A stretch of DNA of 64,000 nt from NCBI RefSeq assembly GCF_000385375.1, contig NZ_ARVV01000001.1:1054001-1118000 (forward strand), written 5' to 3'. Positions 52,090 through 61,633 of the stretch are shown piece after piece; within the stretch, counting starts at the first letter, position 1, and every line of letters starts with the position of its first letter. A program made the translations under genes and the position numbers. The DNA is from Methyloversatilis discipulorum. Lineage in GTDB: Bacteria > Pseudomonadota > Gammaproteobacteria > Burkholderiales > Rhodocyclaceae. Under the pieces are notes generated by a model, which did no database searches, was not told where the DNA came from, and saw only the letters and a list, made by a program, of their open reading frames with translations.

Positions 52090-52457
52090 GCGTGCCGCCG
52101 ATAGGCCTGCACGTGCTGCTCGACCTGTATGGCGTCGAGCCGGCCCGGCTTGAGGATTGCGCGCGGATCGAAGCCGTGTTGAGCGAGGCGGCCCGCGTCG
52201 CCGGCGCCCGTGTGCTCGGCGCGCGCTTTCACCCATTTGGCCCCGGTCAGGGCGTGACCGGCGTGCTGCTGCTGGCCGAGTCGCACATCAGCATCCACAC
52301 CTGGCCGGAACACGGCTACGCCGCGGTGGACGTGTTCATGTGCGGCGAGGCCGAGGCGATGACCGCCGCCACGCTGATCGGCGAACGCCTGCGCGCCGGG
52401 CGCATCGATGTGCGCGAGTGCGCGCGCGGCCTGAGCGGCGAAAGGCATGCTGGTTAA
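52086..52457 (+). CDS. speD: S-adenosylmethionine decarboxylase proenzyme, SpeD
   Basis: A 123-residue proenzyme of the short bacterial/archaeal class. The self-cleavage site is intact: LAESHISIHTWPE, with cleavage between Glu65 and Ser66 to form the pyruvoyl group, His71, and Cys86 in VDVFMCG. It makes decarboxylated SAM, the aminopropyl donor for spermidine. The spermidine-synthase-like gene of the opposite arm is the only evident consumer in this window. Confidence 0.95.
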   Translation: MSVPPIGLHVLLDLYGVEPARLEDCARIEAVLSEAARVAGARVLGARFHPFGPGQGVTGVLLLAESHISIHTWPEHGYAAVDVFMCGEAEAMTAATLIGERLRAGRIDVRECARGLSGERHAG

Positions 52458-52530
52458 TGCGCGCCGTTTCCGGTCTGCACCGGCGAGCGGGTAAACTGAC
52501 GGGCTGGCTTATAGACAAGGCCCTGCCTCG

Positions 52531-54144
52531 ATGCTCAGACTGACCGAAATAAAACTCCCGCTCGATCACCCGGAAGAAGCGCTGCGCGCCGCCGTGCTGG
52601 AAAGGCTGCGAATCGCCGATGCCGATCTGCTGTCCGTTCATGTGTTCCGCCGCGGCTACGACGCCCGCCGTCGCTCGGCCATCCACCTGATCTACACGCT
52701 GGACGTCGAACTGCGCGACGAGGCGGCGGTGCTGAGGGCGCAGAAGCCGTCACCGCACCTGCAGCCGACGCCGGACACGCGATACCGGTTCGTTACCCAC
52801 GCGCCCGACGGCCTGAGCCGCCGGCCGGTGGTGATCGGCATGGGGCCGTGCGGCATCCTCGCCGCGCTGTTGCTGGCGCAGATGGGATTCCGCCCCATCG
52901 TGCTGGAGCGGGGCAAGGCGGTGCGCGAGCGCACCCAGGACACCTGGGGCCTGTGGCGCAAGCGGGTGCTCAATCCGGAGTCGAACGTGCAGTTCGGCGA
53001 GGGCGGCGCCGGTACCTTTTCCGACGGCAAGCTCTACAGCCAGATCAAGGACCCGAAGCATTACGGCCGCAAGGTGCTGACCGAATTCGTCAAGGCCGGC
53101 GCGCCGGACGAAATCCTCTACGTGAGCAAGCCGCACATCGGCACTTTCCGGCTGGTCGGCATGGTCGAGAAGATGCGCGCGGAGATCGAGTCGCTGGGTG
53201 GCGAAATCCGCTTCCAGGCGCGGGTCGAAGACCTCGTCATCGAGGACGGCGCAGTACGCGGCGTCAAGCTGGCCGACGGCAGTGAGATCGCCACCGACCA
53301 CGTGGTGCTGGCCATCGGCCACAGCGCGCGCGACACCTTTGCCATGCTTTACGAGAAGGGCGTCTACGTCGAGGCCAAGCCGTTTTCGGTGGGCTTCCGC
53401 ATCGAGCATCCGCAGAGCCTGATCGATCGCGCGCGCTTCGGCGACTTCGCCGGTCATCCGGTACTGGGCGCGGCCGACTACAAGCTGGTGCATCACGCGA
53501 AGAACGGCCGCTCGGTCTACAGCTTCTGCATGTGTCCGGGCGGCACCGTGGTCGCCGCGACCTCGGAAGAGGGTCGCGTGGTCACCAACGGCATGAGCCA
53601 GTATTCGCGCAACGAACGCAATGCCAACGCCGGCATCGTGGTCGGCATTTCGCCCGAGCAGGACTACCCCGGTCATCCGCTGGCCGGCATCGACCTCCAG
53701 CGTTCGCTGGAATCCCGTGCTTTCGAACTGGGTGGCGGCGACTACAGCGCGCCCGGGCAACTGGTCGGCGATTTCGTCGCCGGCCGGCCATCGAAGGCGC
53801 TGGGCACCGTCGAGCCGAGCTACAAGCCGGGCGTCACGCTGGGCAGCCTCGCCACCGCTCTGCCCGAGTATGCGATCACGGCGATGCGCGAGGCCTTGCC
53901 GGCATTCGACCGGCAGATCAAGGGTTTCGCGATGCATGACGCAGTGCTGACCGGTGTCGAGACGCGGACCTCGTCGCCGATCCGCATCAAGCGTGATCCG
54001 GTCAGCTACCAGAGCCTGAATACGCGCGGCCTCTATCCGGCGGGCGAGGGGGCGGGCTACGCTGGCGGCATCCTGTCGGCGGCCGTCGATGGCATCGAGG
54101 TGGCCGAGGCGGTCGCGTTGAGCATGGTTGCGGGGGCCGCCTGA
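52531..54144 (+). CDS. FAD-dependent oxidoreductase, COG2509 type
   Basis: The 537-residue protein matches the uncharacterised FAD-dependent dehydrogenase family: an N-terminal ferredoxin-like region (about 1-75, LTEIKLPLDHPEEALRAAVL), then the FAD site PVVIGMGPCGILAALLLAQ (about 99-117), NVQFGEGGAGTFSDGKL, and FCMCPGGTVVAATSEEG, and ending with the second FAD contact YPAGEGAGYAGGILSAAVDG. The role is not established. It starts 74 bp after speD and could be cotranscribed, but a possible promoter (TTATAG near 52509) suggests an independent start. Confidence 0.88.
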   Translation: MLRLTEIKLPLDHPEEALRAAVLERLRIADADLLSVHVFRRGYDARRRSAIHLIYTLDVELRDEAAVLRAQKPSPHLQPTPDTRYRFVTHAPDGLSRRPVVIGMGPCGILAALLLAQMGFRPIVLERGKAVRERTQDTWGLWRKRVLNPESNVQFGEGGAGTFSDGKLYSQIKDPKHYGRKVLTEFVKAGAPDEILYVSKPHIGTFRLVGMVEKMRAEIESLGGEIRFQARVEDLVIEDGAVRGVKLADGSEIATDHVVLAIGHSARDTFAMLYEKGVYVEAKPFSVGFRIEHPQSLIDRARFGDFAGHPVLGAADYKLVHHAKNGRSVYSFCMCPGGTVVAATSEEGRVVTNGMSQYSRNERNANAGIVVGISPEQDYPGHPLAGIDLQRSLESRAFELGGGDYSAPGQLVGDFVAGRPSKALGTVEPSYKPGVTLGSLATALPEYAITAMREALPAFDRQIKGFAMHDAVLTGVETRTSSPIRIKRDPVSYQSLNTRGLYPAGEGAGYAGGILSAAVDGIEVAEAVALSMVAGAA

Positions 54145-54178
54145 CGGCAGTTCCGCTCATTCGCCCGGACGATCCGGA

Positions 54179-55141
54179 TCAGGCGCCAGTATCGAAGAAG
54201 TGCAGCACGCGCTGCGGCAGCCAGTCGAGCCGGCCCTTCGGCGCGCCGCTGACATAGCCGACGTGGCCGCCCTGCGCGGTGTATTCCGGTCGCACGTCGG
54301 ACGACAGCAGATCAGGTGTGGCGAGCGACCAGGCGGGCACCATCGGATCGTTCAGCGACTGCAGCAGCAGCAGCGGCGTGCGCACCGCCTTCAGCAGCGG
54401 GCGTGATGCACAGCGCGTCCAGTAGTCGTCGGCGTCACGGAAACCGTGGATCTGCGAGGTGACCGCGTCGTCGAAGGCGCGGATCGAATTGCAGGCGGCG
54501 ATGGCCGCCTCGTCCAGCAGGCCGGGGAAACGCTGCGCCTTGAGCAGCGCGCGCGGTTTCATCGTGCGCAGGAAGTAGTGCGTGTAGACGCGGTTGAAGC
54601 CCTCGTCCAGCGCGCGGCCGGCGGCGCCCAGGTCAACCGGTGCGCAGACCGAGGCGGCGGCGGTAAGCCACTTCGACGCCGCCTGCCCCTGTTCACCCAG
54701 CCATTTGCACAGCACGTTGCCGCCCAGCGACACGCCGACGGCGTACACCGGTCGGCCTTCGTTGCGCGGTACGACGCGCGGCAGCAGCCAGTCGAGTTCG
54801 GCGCTGTCGCCCGAGTGGTAGGCGCGCAGCAGCCGGTTCGGCTCACCCGAGCAGCCGCGCGCGTGGACGACTGCGCCGTTCCAGCCGCGCGCGGCCAGCG
54901 CATGCATCAGCGCCTTCGCGTAATGACTGCCGGAACTGCCTTCGAGCCCGTGAAAGAGCAGCACCAGAGGTTGTCCGGCCTGCCGCGGCAGCCAGTCGAT
55001 ATCGACGAAATCGCCGTCCGGCGTGTCGAGGCGTTCGCGTACGAGCGTCGGCATGGCCTGCGGGATGAAGCGCGGCCAGATGGTCTGTGCGTGGCCGCCG
55101 GGCAGCCACGATGCCGGACGGAAGGGCGGCGGGGCGGTCAC
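54179..55141 (-). CDS. Alpha/beta hydrolase, YheT family
   Basis: The 320-residue hydrolase has WLPGGHAQTIWPRF at the start (diagnostic of the YheT/ABHD1-3 group), LLFHGLEGSSGSHYAKAL (oxyanion region), the nucleophile elbow GVSLGGNVLCKWLG (Ser), QSLNDPMVP (Asp) and YTAQGGHVGYV (His). The catalytic triad is complete. Substrates are probably lipid esters but not defined. It converges with the COG2509 gene and is followed upstream by the NTF2-like gene, 13 bp away on the same strand. Confidence 0.92.
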   Translation of the reverse strand: MTAPPPFRPASWLPGGHAQTIWPRFIPQAMPTLVRERLDTPDGDFVDIDWLPRQAGQPLVLLFHGLEGSSGSHYAKALMHALAARGWNGAVVHARGCSGEPNRLLRAYHSGDSAELDWLLPRVVPRNEGRPVYAVGVSLGGNVLCKWLGEQGQAASKWLTAAASVCAPVDLGAAGRALDEGFNRVYTHYFLRTMKPRALLKAQRFPGLLDEAAIAACNSIRAFDDAVTSQIHGFRDADDYWTRCASRPLLKAVRTPLLLLQSLNDPMVPAWSLATPDLLSSDVRPEYTAQGGHVGYVSGAPKGRLDWLPQRVLHFFDTGA

Positions 55142-55154
55142 GCCGGGCGCGGTG

Positions 55155-55586
55155 TCAGTGAAGAATCTTCGGCGCGTCGCCGACGTCGTGCGCGGCAGGC
55201 AGCGGCGATGCGTGGTGCAGCACCATATGCCAGCCGAGCGGCCCGCGTGCGTAGACGTTGGTCACCGCAAGCAGCGGCCGCGGCTGGCGCTCGCCCGCCA
55301 CGGTGACCGTTTCCTGCACGCTGTGGATGGCCTGCAGCGCGCCCTGGATGACCAGCGCATTGCCGATGCGCACATCCGCGTGCGCGGCGGCGAAGCTGCG
55401 CCGCCACGCTTCGCGCACCGCCTCGTAGCCGCTGGCGCGCTGGCAACCGGCGAGGATGCACACGATGTCGTCCTCGTCGGCCCACACGGCCATCATGCCT
55501 TCGATGTCACCGCGGTTACGCGCGTCGTAGAAGGCGGTTTCCGCCTCCTGGGCCGACGCGAAGAAGGTCTTGCGCTGGACTTCCAT
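55155..55586 (-). CDS. SnoaL-like / YybH-type protein
   Basis: The 143-residue protein is NTF2-like: AETAFYDARNRGDIEGMMAVWADEDDIVCI, then YEAVREAWRRSF, and three late strands (VQETVTVAG, LLAVTNVYARGPLGWHMVLHHASPL). The family covers ketosteroid-isomerase-like and calcium/calmodulin kinase association domains; no catalytic residue can be assigned. It lies between the zinc-finger protein gene and the YheT gene, all leftward and 11-13 bp apart, so it is likely in one operon. Confidence 0.85.
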   Translation of the reverse strand: MEVQRKTFFASAQEAETAFYDARNRGDIEGMMAVWADEDDIVCILAGCQRASGYEAVREAWRRSFAAAHADVRIGNALVIQGALQAIHSVQETVTVAGERQPRPLLAVTNVYARGPLGWHMVLHHASPLPAAHDVGDAPKILH

Positions 55587-55597
55587 CCGCGCGCCGC

Positions 55598-55810
55598 TCA
55601 GTGGCCGGCGATCGCCGGACCGTGGTAGCTGTAGCGGGTACCGCAGTACGGACAGGCGGCCTGCCCGGTCTTGGTCACGTCGAGGAAGACGCGCGGGTGG
55701 CGCGCCCACAGCGGCGCACCGGGGAGCGGGCAATGCAGCGGAAGGTCGTTCGCGCTGACTTCGATTTCGCGTGCGTGGTCGCGGCTGGAATCGTTACCGG
55801 CTTGGGTCAT
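55598..55810 (-). CDS. Zinc-finger domain protein (zf-CHCC, NDUFS6-like)
   Basis: A 70-residue protein with the NDUFS6-type zinc motif LPLHCPLPGAPLWARHPRVF followed by CPYCGTRYSYHG: one Cys, one His, then CxxC. Small proteins of this kind are found beside ilvE in many betaproteobacteria. Role is unknown; a link to complex I is suggested by the eukaryotic homologue only. It begins at 55810, 79 bp after the ilvE stop. Confidence 0.88.
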   Translation of the reverse strand: MTQAGNDSSRDHAREIEVSANDLPLHCPLPGAPLWARHPRVFLDVTKTGQAACPYCGTRYSYHGPAIAGH

Positions 55811-55889
55811 TTCAATGTGCTCCGGGCAGGGAGAGGGCGCGCAGGCGCCGCGGAACGGGAAAGGTGCGCGGCAAGGGCCGCGCACCGGT

Positions 55890-56810
55890 TCAGATCCTGG
55901 TGAGCCAGCGATGGTATTCCGGCGCGCGGCCGTTCACCACGTCGAAGAAGCGGGCCTGGATCTTCTCGGTGACCGGGCCGCGGCTGCCGGCACCGATGAT
56001 GCGGCCGTCCAGTTCGCGGATCGGCGTCACCTCGGCGGCGGTGCCGGTGAAGAAGGCTTCGTCCGCGGTGTAGATGTCGTCGCGGGTCAGGCGCTTGGAC
56101 ACGACCTGGTAGCCCAGTTCGGCGGCGATCTCGATCACCGACGCACGCGTGATGCCGACCAGTGCCGATGCGATTTCCGGTTCGTAGATCTTGTTGTCCT
56201 TGATCACGAACAGGTTTTCGCCCGCGCCTTCGGCGACGAAACCATCGACGTCAAGCAGCAGCGCTTCGTCGTAGCCGTGTTCGGTCGCTTCCATATTGGC
56301 GAGGATGGAGTTCGCGTAGGTGCCGGAATACTTGGCGCGGCACATCGACACATTGACGTGATGGCGCGAGTAGGACGAGGTCTTCACGCGGATGCCGCGC
56401 TTCAGGCCGTCCTCGCCAAGGTAGGCGCCCCAGGGCCAGGCGGCGATCGACACGTGCACCGAAGCGCCGCGGGTCGAAATGCCCATCTTTTCTGAGCCGA
56501 AGAAGGCGATCGGACGGATGTAGCAGGATTCCAGCTTGTTGGCGCGCACCACTTCGAGCTGCGCTTCCATCAACTCTTCGCGGCTGTACGGCATCTTCAT
56601 CATGTAGATGTGCGCCGAATTGAACAGCCGGTCGGTGTGTTCCTTGAGACGGAAGATGGCGGTGCCGATTTCCGTGTTGTAGGCGCGTACGCCCTCGAAG
56701 ACCGCCAGACCGTAGTGCAGCGAGTGCGTCAGTACGTGCGTGGTGGCCTCGCGCCAGGGCACCATCTTGCCGTCGTACCAGATAAAACCGTCGCGGTCGG
56801 CCATCGACAT
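55890..56810 (-). CDS. ilvE: Branched-chain amino acid aminotransferase
   Basis: The 306-residue fold-type IV PLP enzyme shows GFIWYDGKMVPWREA, THSLHYGLAVFEGVRAY, YSGTYANSILANMEATEHG (PLP Lys region is in YDEAL context after it), FVAEGAGENLFVI and FFTGTAAEVTPIRELDGR. It catalyses the last step of Leu, Ile and Val synthesis. The ATG at 56810 has GGAG 8 bp upstream; a GTG at 56819 would sit on top of that site. It is divergent from nudJ. Confidence 0.95.
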   Translation of the reverse strand: MSMADRDGFIWYDGKMVPWREATTHVLTHSLHYGLAVFEGVRAYNTEIGTAIFRLKEHTDRLFNSAHIYMMKMPYSREELMEAQLEVVRANKLESCYIRPIAFFGSEKMGISTRGASVHVSIAAWPWGAYLGEDGLKRGIRVKTSSYSRHHVNVSMCRAKYSGTYANSILANMEATEHGYDEALLLDVDGFVAEGAGENLFVIKDNKIYEPEIASALVGITRASVIEIAAELGYQVVSKRLTRDDIYTADEAFFTGTAAEVTPIRELDGRIIGAGSRGPVTEKIQARFFDVVNGRAPEYHRWLTRI

Positions 56811-56894
56811 GGGAAACACTCCAGAGATTGCGGTAAACCAACGATTTTAGCCGAAGCCGGCCGTTCGGCGGCGGTCCTGGCGTGCCCGCCGCGT

Positions 56895-56900
56895 TAAAAT
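56895..56900 (+). promoter_or_regulatory. -10 box of nudJ, likely leaderless transcript
   Basis: TAAAAT ends 6 bp before the nudJ ATG at 56907, so transcription should start at or next to the first codon. No ribosome site is visible between them. This suggests a leaderless mRNA. Confidence 0.45.
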
Positions 56901-56906
56901 CGCCGC

Positions 56907-57362
56907 ATGAGCGAACGCATCTGGAAACCCAACGTCACGGTGGCCGCGCTGATGGAAGACCGCGGCCGCTTCCTGATGGTGGAAGAGCACACCTCCGGCG
57001 GACTCATGCTGAACCAGCCCGCCGGTCATCTCGAAGAGGGCGAATCGCTGGTCGAGGCCTGTGCCCGCGAGGCCATGGAAGAGACGGCCCACCCCTTCGA
57101 GCCGCGCGAACTGGTCGGCGTGTACCAGTGGCGGCGACCGGACGGCGAAGTGACCTATCTGAGATTCGCCTTTGCCGGCGACGCCGGAGAGCAGATCGCC
57201 GGGCGCGCGCTGGACGACGGCATCGTCCGTGCGATCTGGATGACGCCGGCCGAGATCGAAGCCAGTCGCGCCCGGCACCGCAGTCCGCTGGTGTGGGCCT
57301 GCGTGCAGGACTGGCTGGCCGGCGTCCGTTTGCCGTTGACGGTCGTGCGGCATTTTTCCTGA
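56907..57362 (+). CDS. nudJ: Nudix hydrolase NudJ
   Basis: This 151-residue Nudix protein has the box GHLEEGESLVEACAREAMEE followed by TAH; the REAMEE core with its catalytic Glu residues is intact. The neighbourhood nudJ-mnmA-purB mirrors the E. coli order nudJ-mnmA-hflD-purB, which supports NudJ (a phosphatase acting on thiamine pyrophosphate precursors and other nucleotides) over other Nudix families. The stop overlaps the next ATG (TGATG). Confidence 0.9.
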   Translation: MSERIWKPNVTVAALMEDRGRFLMVEEHTSGGLMLNQPAGHLEEGESLVEACAREAMEETAHPFEPRELVGVYQWRRPDGEVTYLRFAFAGDAGEQIAGRALDDGIVRAIWMTPAEIEASRARHRSPLVWACVQDWLAGVRLPLTVVRHFS

Positions 57363-57916
57363 TGCGTCGTGCCGCTTGCCTGCTGACGCTGCTGCTGAGC
57401 GTGACGGCCGCACGCGCGGATCACGCGACCGCCCTCGACGTCTGCTTCAACTACAGCTGCCTGACGACGCAGACCGTGCTCTACAGTGAGGCGCACATCA
57501 GTTCGCTGCGCAATGAAATGCAGCTGGCGAACGATGCGGCGGAAGAGCGGCTGCGGCTGCAGGATGCCATCGCCCGCATGTACCGCTGGGCGGGCGAACA
57601 GACGCCCATTCACGTCGACCGCGCTGGCGATTTCCTCGACGACGGCGCTTACGGGCGCATGGACTGCATCGATCATGCGCACACCACGGAGCGCATGCTG
57701 GAAGCGCTGCAGGCGGCTGGCGCGCTGCGCTTCCACCGCGCAGCCGGCATCGAGCGGCGACGCAGCTGGCTCATCATGCAGCACTTCAGCGCGACAATTG
57801 AACAGAACGACGGTGGTGGCCGCTGGGCGGTCGACACCTGGTTTCGCGACCACGCCGAGCCGGCGGTCGTGATGGACATCGAAACATGGAAGGATGGGGG
57901 TTACCCGGATGAATGA
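57362..57916 (+). CDS. Exported protein with possible transglutaminase-like Cys-His-Asp triad
   Basis: The 184-residue protein has a signal peptide ([20 protein letters not shown]) and a mature domain I cannot assign by name. The pattern [18 protein letters not shown] (Cys at a helix start), [10 protein letters not shown] (His on a strand) and [10 protein letters not shown] (Asp on the next strand) resembles the catalytic core of papain/transglutaminase-like proteins. A pair of Cys in CFNYSC near the N-terminus could form a disulfide. It is wedged between nudJ and mnmA with overlaps on both sides. Confidence 0.7.
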   Translation: MRRAACLLTLLLSVTAARADHATALDVCFNYSCLTTQTVLYSEAHISSLRNEMQLANDAAEERLRLQDAIARMYRWAGEQTPIHVDRAGDFLDDGAYGRMDCIDHAHTTERMLEALQAAGALRFHRAAGIERRRSWLIMQHFSATIEQNDGGGRWAVDTWFRDHAEPAVVMDIETWKDGGYPDE

Positions 57917-59051
57917 GGCACTGGCGGGTATCGCACCCGGAAATGGCGAAACCGTCGTCGTCGGCATGTCCGGCGGCGTCGATTCGTCGGTCTCGGCGCT
58001 GCTGCTGAAGCAGGCCGGCTACAAGGTGGTCGGCCTGTTCATGAAGAACTGGGAAGACGACGACACCGACGAATACTGTTCGACGCGGCAGGACCTGATC
58101 GATGCCGTATCGGCGGCCGACGTGATCGGCATGGACCTCGAAGTCGTCAATTTCTCGGCCGAGTACAAGGACCGCGTGTTTGCCAGCTTCCTGCGCGAGT
58201 ACCAGGCCGGCCGCACGCCGAATCCTGACGTGCTGTGCAACGCAGAGATCAAGTTCACCGCCTTTCTCGACCACGCGATGCAACTGGGTGCGACCCGCAT
58301 CGCCACCGGCCACTACGCGCAGGTCAGGGAGTTCGACGGCAGCTTTCAGCTGCTGAAGGGCGAGGACGGTACCAAGGACCAGAGCTATTTCCTGCACCGG
58401 CTGAACCAGGCGCAGCTGTCGCGCACGATGTTCCCTGTGGGTCATCTGTACAAGCGTGACGTGCGTCGCATCGCAGCCGACGCCGGGTTGGCGAACGCGG
58501 CGAAGAAAGATTCCACCGGCATCTGTTTCGTCGGCGAGCGGCCGTTCCGCGAGTTCCTGCAGCGCTATCTGCCGGTGACGCCGGGCGAGATCCGTGATCT
58601 CGACACCGAGCGCGTGCTCGGCCGGCACGATGGGCTGATGTATCACACGATAGGCCAGCGCAAGGGCCTGGGCATTGGCGGCCTGAAGGGCATGGCGGAC
58701 GACGCCGGCGAGCACGAAGCCTGGTACTCGGCGCGCAAGGACATGGAGAAGAACGTGCTCTACGTCGTGCGTGGCCATGACCACCCGGCCCTGCTGTCGG
58801 GCAGCCTGGTGGCGAGCGATCTGTCCTGGGTGTCGGGACGCCCGCCGCACACGCACTGGGTGTATGCGGCGAAGACGCGCTACCGCCAGCCGGACGCGCC
58901 GTGCAGCATCGACGCGGTGGATGCCGAGCGCTGCGAAATCGTGTTCGCCGAGCCCCAGTGGGCGGTGACGCCGGGGCAGAGCGTCGTCGTCTACGAGAGC
59001 AAGGTGTGCCTCGGCGGCGGCATCATCACCGGGGCGACGCCGGCGGCCTGA
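57909..59051 (+). CDS. mnmA: tRNA-specific 2-thiouridylase
   Basis: The 380-residue enzyme forms s2U34 in tRNAs for Lys, Glu and Gln. It has the PP-loop [30 protein letters not shown] with the first catalytic Cys, [13 protein letters not shown] with the second Cys, and the C-terminal beta domain. The ATG at 57909 overlaps the upstream gene by 8 bp; an earlier ATG at 57894 would add MGVTR. Confidence 0.97.
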   Translation: MNEALAGIAPGNGETVVVGMSGGVDSSVSALLLKQAGYKVVGLFMKNWEDDDTDEYCSTRQDLIDAVSAADVIGMDLEVVNFSAEYKDRVFASFLREYQAGRTPNPDVLCNAEIKFTAFLDHAMQLGATRIATGHYAQVREFDGSFQLLKGEDGTKDQSYFLHRLNQAQLSRTMFPVGHLYKRDVRRIAADAGLANAAKKDSTGICFVGERPFREFLQRYLPVTPGEIRDLDTERVLGRHDGLMYHTIGQRKGLGIGGLKGMADDAGEHEAWYSARKDMEKNVLYVVRGHDHPALLSGSLVASDLSWVSGRPPHTHWVYAAKTRYRQPDAPCSIDAVDAERCEIVFAEPQWAVTPGQSVVVYESKVCLGGGIITGATPAA

Positions 59052-59064
59052 GCGCCGCCTTCGA

Positions 59065-59090
59065 GGTCCGGCGGCGCGGTGCGCCGGACC
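59065..59090. terminator. Terminator-like hairpin between mnmA and GST genes
   Basis: GGTCCGGCG and CGCCGGACC form a perfect 9-bp stem with an 8-base loop in the convergent gap. The flanks are only weakly T-rich. It could end transcription of both genes. Confidence 0.5.
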
Positions 59091-59098
59091 GTTGTCGC

Positions 59099-59707
59099 TT
59101 ACTCGTGCGGCACCGTGTCGGCCAGCGAGGGGCGCTGCATCAGTTTTTCCTGCAGGCGGGCGAGATTGGGATGGGCGGCGCGCCAGTCCAGCTCGGGCAT
59201 GCGGAAATCGAGGTAACCGAGTGCGCAACCGACCGCGATGTCGGCCAGCGAGATGCCGTTTCCGTGGCACCAGGCCCCGTCGCCGAGGTCTTCCGCCAGG
59301 GCGACCAGCGCGCGATCGATCTTGACGCGGTGGCGGGCGATCCAGCCCGCGCTGCGTTCGTCGTCCGGGCGGCGGCGCTCAAGCACGATGGTCACTGCGG
59401 CGTCGGTCATGCCGTCGGCCAGCGCCTCCCAGCGCTTGACCAGCGCGCGTTCGCGCGCGGTCGACGGCAGCAGCTTGTTGTTCGGCGCCACACCGTCGAG
59501 GTATTCGACGATCACGCGCGAATCGAACAGGCGGGTGTCGTCATCGAGCAGCAGCACCGGAATCTTGCCCAGCGGGTTCAGATCGGGCACGCCGCTGTTG
59601 TCCACCCAGGGCGAGTCGATCACGAATTCGCAATCGATCTTCTTTTCGGCGAGCACGACGCGCGTCTTGCGCACGTAGGGGCTGGTGAGGGAACCGACGA
59701 GTTTCAT
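59099..59707 (-). CDS. Glutathione S-transferase family protein
   Basis: The 202-residue protein has a thioredoxin-like N-terminal domain MKLVGSLTSPYVRKTRVVL (Ser/Tyr in the glutathione site), PLGKIPVLLLDD (cis-Pro), and LFDSRVIVEYLD, then the all-helical C-terminal domain with ISLADIAVGCALGYLDF. Short bacterial GSTs of this group conjugate or reduce with glutathione. It is divergent from purB with a TATAAT box at 59739-59734. Confidence 0.9.
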   Translation of the reverse strand: MKLVGSLTSPYVRKTRVVLAEKKIDCEFVIDSPWVDNSGVPDLNPLGKIPVLLLDDDTRLFDSRVIVEYLDGVAPNNKLLPSTARERALVKRWEALADGMTDAAVTIVLERRRPDDERSAGWIARHRVKIDRALVALAEDLGDGAWCHGNGISLADIAVGCALGYLDFRMPELDWRAAHPNLARLQEKLMQRPSLADTVPHE

Positions 59708-59733
59708 GGACAGCACCGTTTGACGACGTCGGA

Positions 59734-59739
59734 ATTATA
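59734..59739 (-). promoter_or_regulatory. -10 box of the GST gene
   Basis: A perfect TATAAT on the minus strand, 26 bp upstream of the GST start. The region that should hold the -35 box falls in a 12-bp inverted repeat. Confidence 0.6.
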
Positions 59740-59746
59740 GCGTCCC

Positions 59747-59779
59747 GCTTACGGTGGCCACGCCGGAGCCACCGTAAGC
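59747..59779. promoter_or_regulatory. 12-bp perfect inverted repeat between GST and purB
   Basis: GCTTACGGTGGC (59747-59758) and GCCACCGTAAGC (59768-59779) form a perfect inverted repeat with a 9-base loop. It spans the expected -35 region of the GST promoter and lies just before a GATAAAAT element for purB. An operator site for a dimeric regulator, or a hairpin, is likely. Confidence 0.5.
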
Positions 59780-59788
59780 ACATGATAA

Positions 59789-61225
<1,437 letters not shown>

Positions 61226-61245
61226 TCGATTGCGGAGAAACGAAG

Positions 61246-61566
61246 ATGAGTTTTGCGGAAACCCTGAAGACGCTGCCCGGCGTGTCTCACCTGTCGGCGC
61301 TGCAGCTTCTGGATGCGGCCGGTGAAGTGGTCGCCACCATCGAGAACAAGCCGGGCCAGGCTGGCTCGCTGGCGGTCTACAACCACCTCGCGCAGCTGCA
61401 CGGTGCCATCACGCCGGATGCGGCGAAGCAGGCGCTCGACATCTACGCCGAGCACACCGTCGATGCCAGGGCCAACCCGGGCAAGCACCCGAACATAGAC
61501 CGCCTGATCGCGCTGATCGAGAACGGCCAGACCCTGCGCGTGAAGCAGGTGTTCGCCCAGCCCTGA
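61246..61566 (+). CDS. DUF2322 family protein
   Basis: The 106-residue protein matches the DUF2322 pattern: MSFAETLKTLPGVSHLSALQ, GSLAVYNHLAQLHG, AEHTVDARANPGKHPNIDRL. The family is small, cytoplasmic and mostly betaproteobacterial, with no known role. A GGAGA site precedes the ATG at 8 bp. It is cotranscribed with purB and ends before a strong bidirectional terminator. Confidence 0.85.
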   Translation: MSFAETLKTLPGVSHLSALQLLDAAGEVVATIENKPGQAGSLAVYNHLAQLHGAITPDAAKQALDIYAEHTVDARANPGKHPNIDRLIALIENGQTLRVKQVFAQP

Positions 61567-61581
61567 TAGGAACGGGCAGAC

Positions 61582-61616
61582 AAAAAGAAACCCGGCCGCG
61601 GCCGGGTTTCTTTTTT
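61582..61616. terminator. Bidirectional intrinsic terminator (DUF2322 / secF)
   Basis: A perfect 12-bp stem GAAACCCGGCCG / CGGCCGGGTTTC (61587-61610) is flanked by a T-run on the plus strand (61611-61616) and, on the minus strand, by the complement of AAAAA. It should stop transcription from both the purB-DUF2322 and the secDF sides. Confidence 0.93.
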
Positions 61617-61633
61617 GGGTGCAGGGTCTGTGC

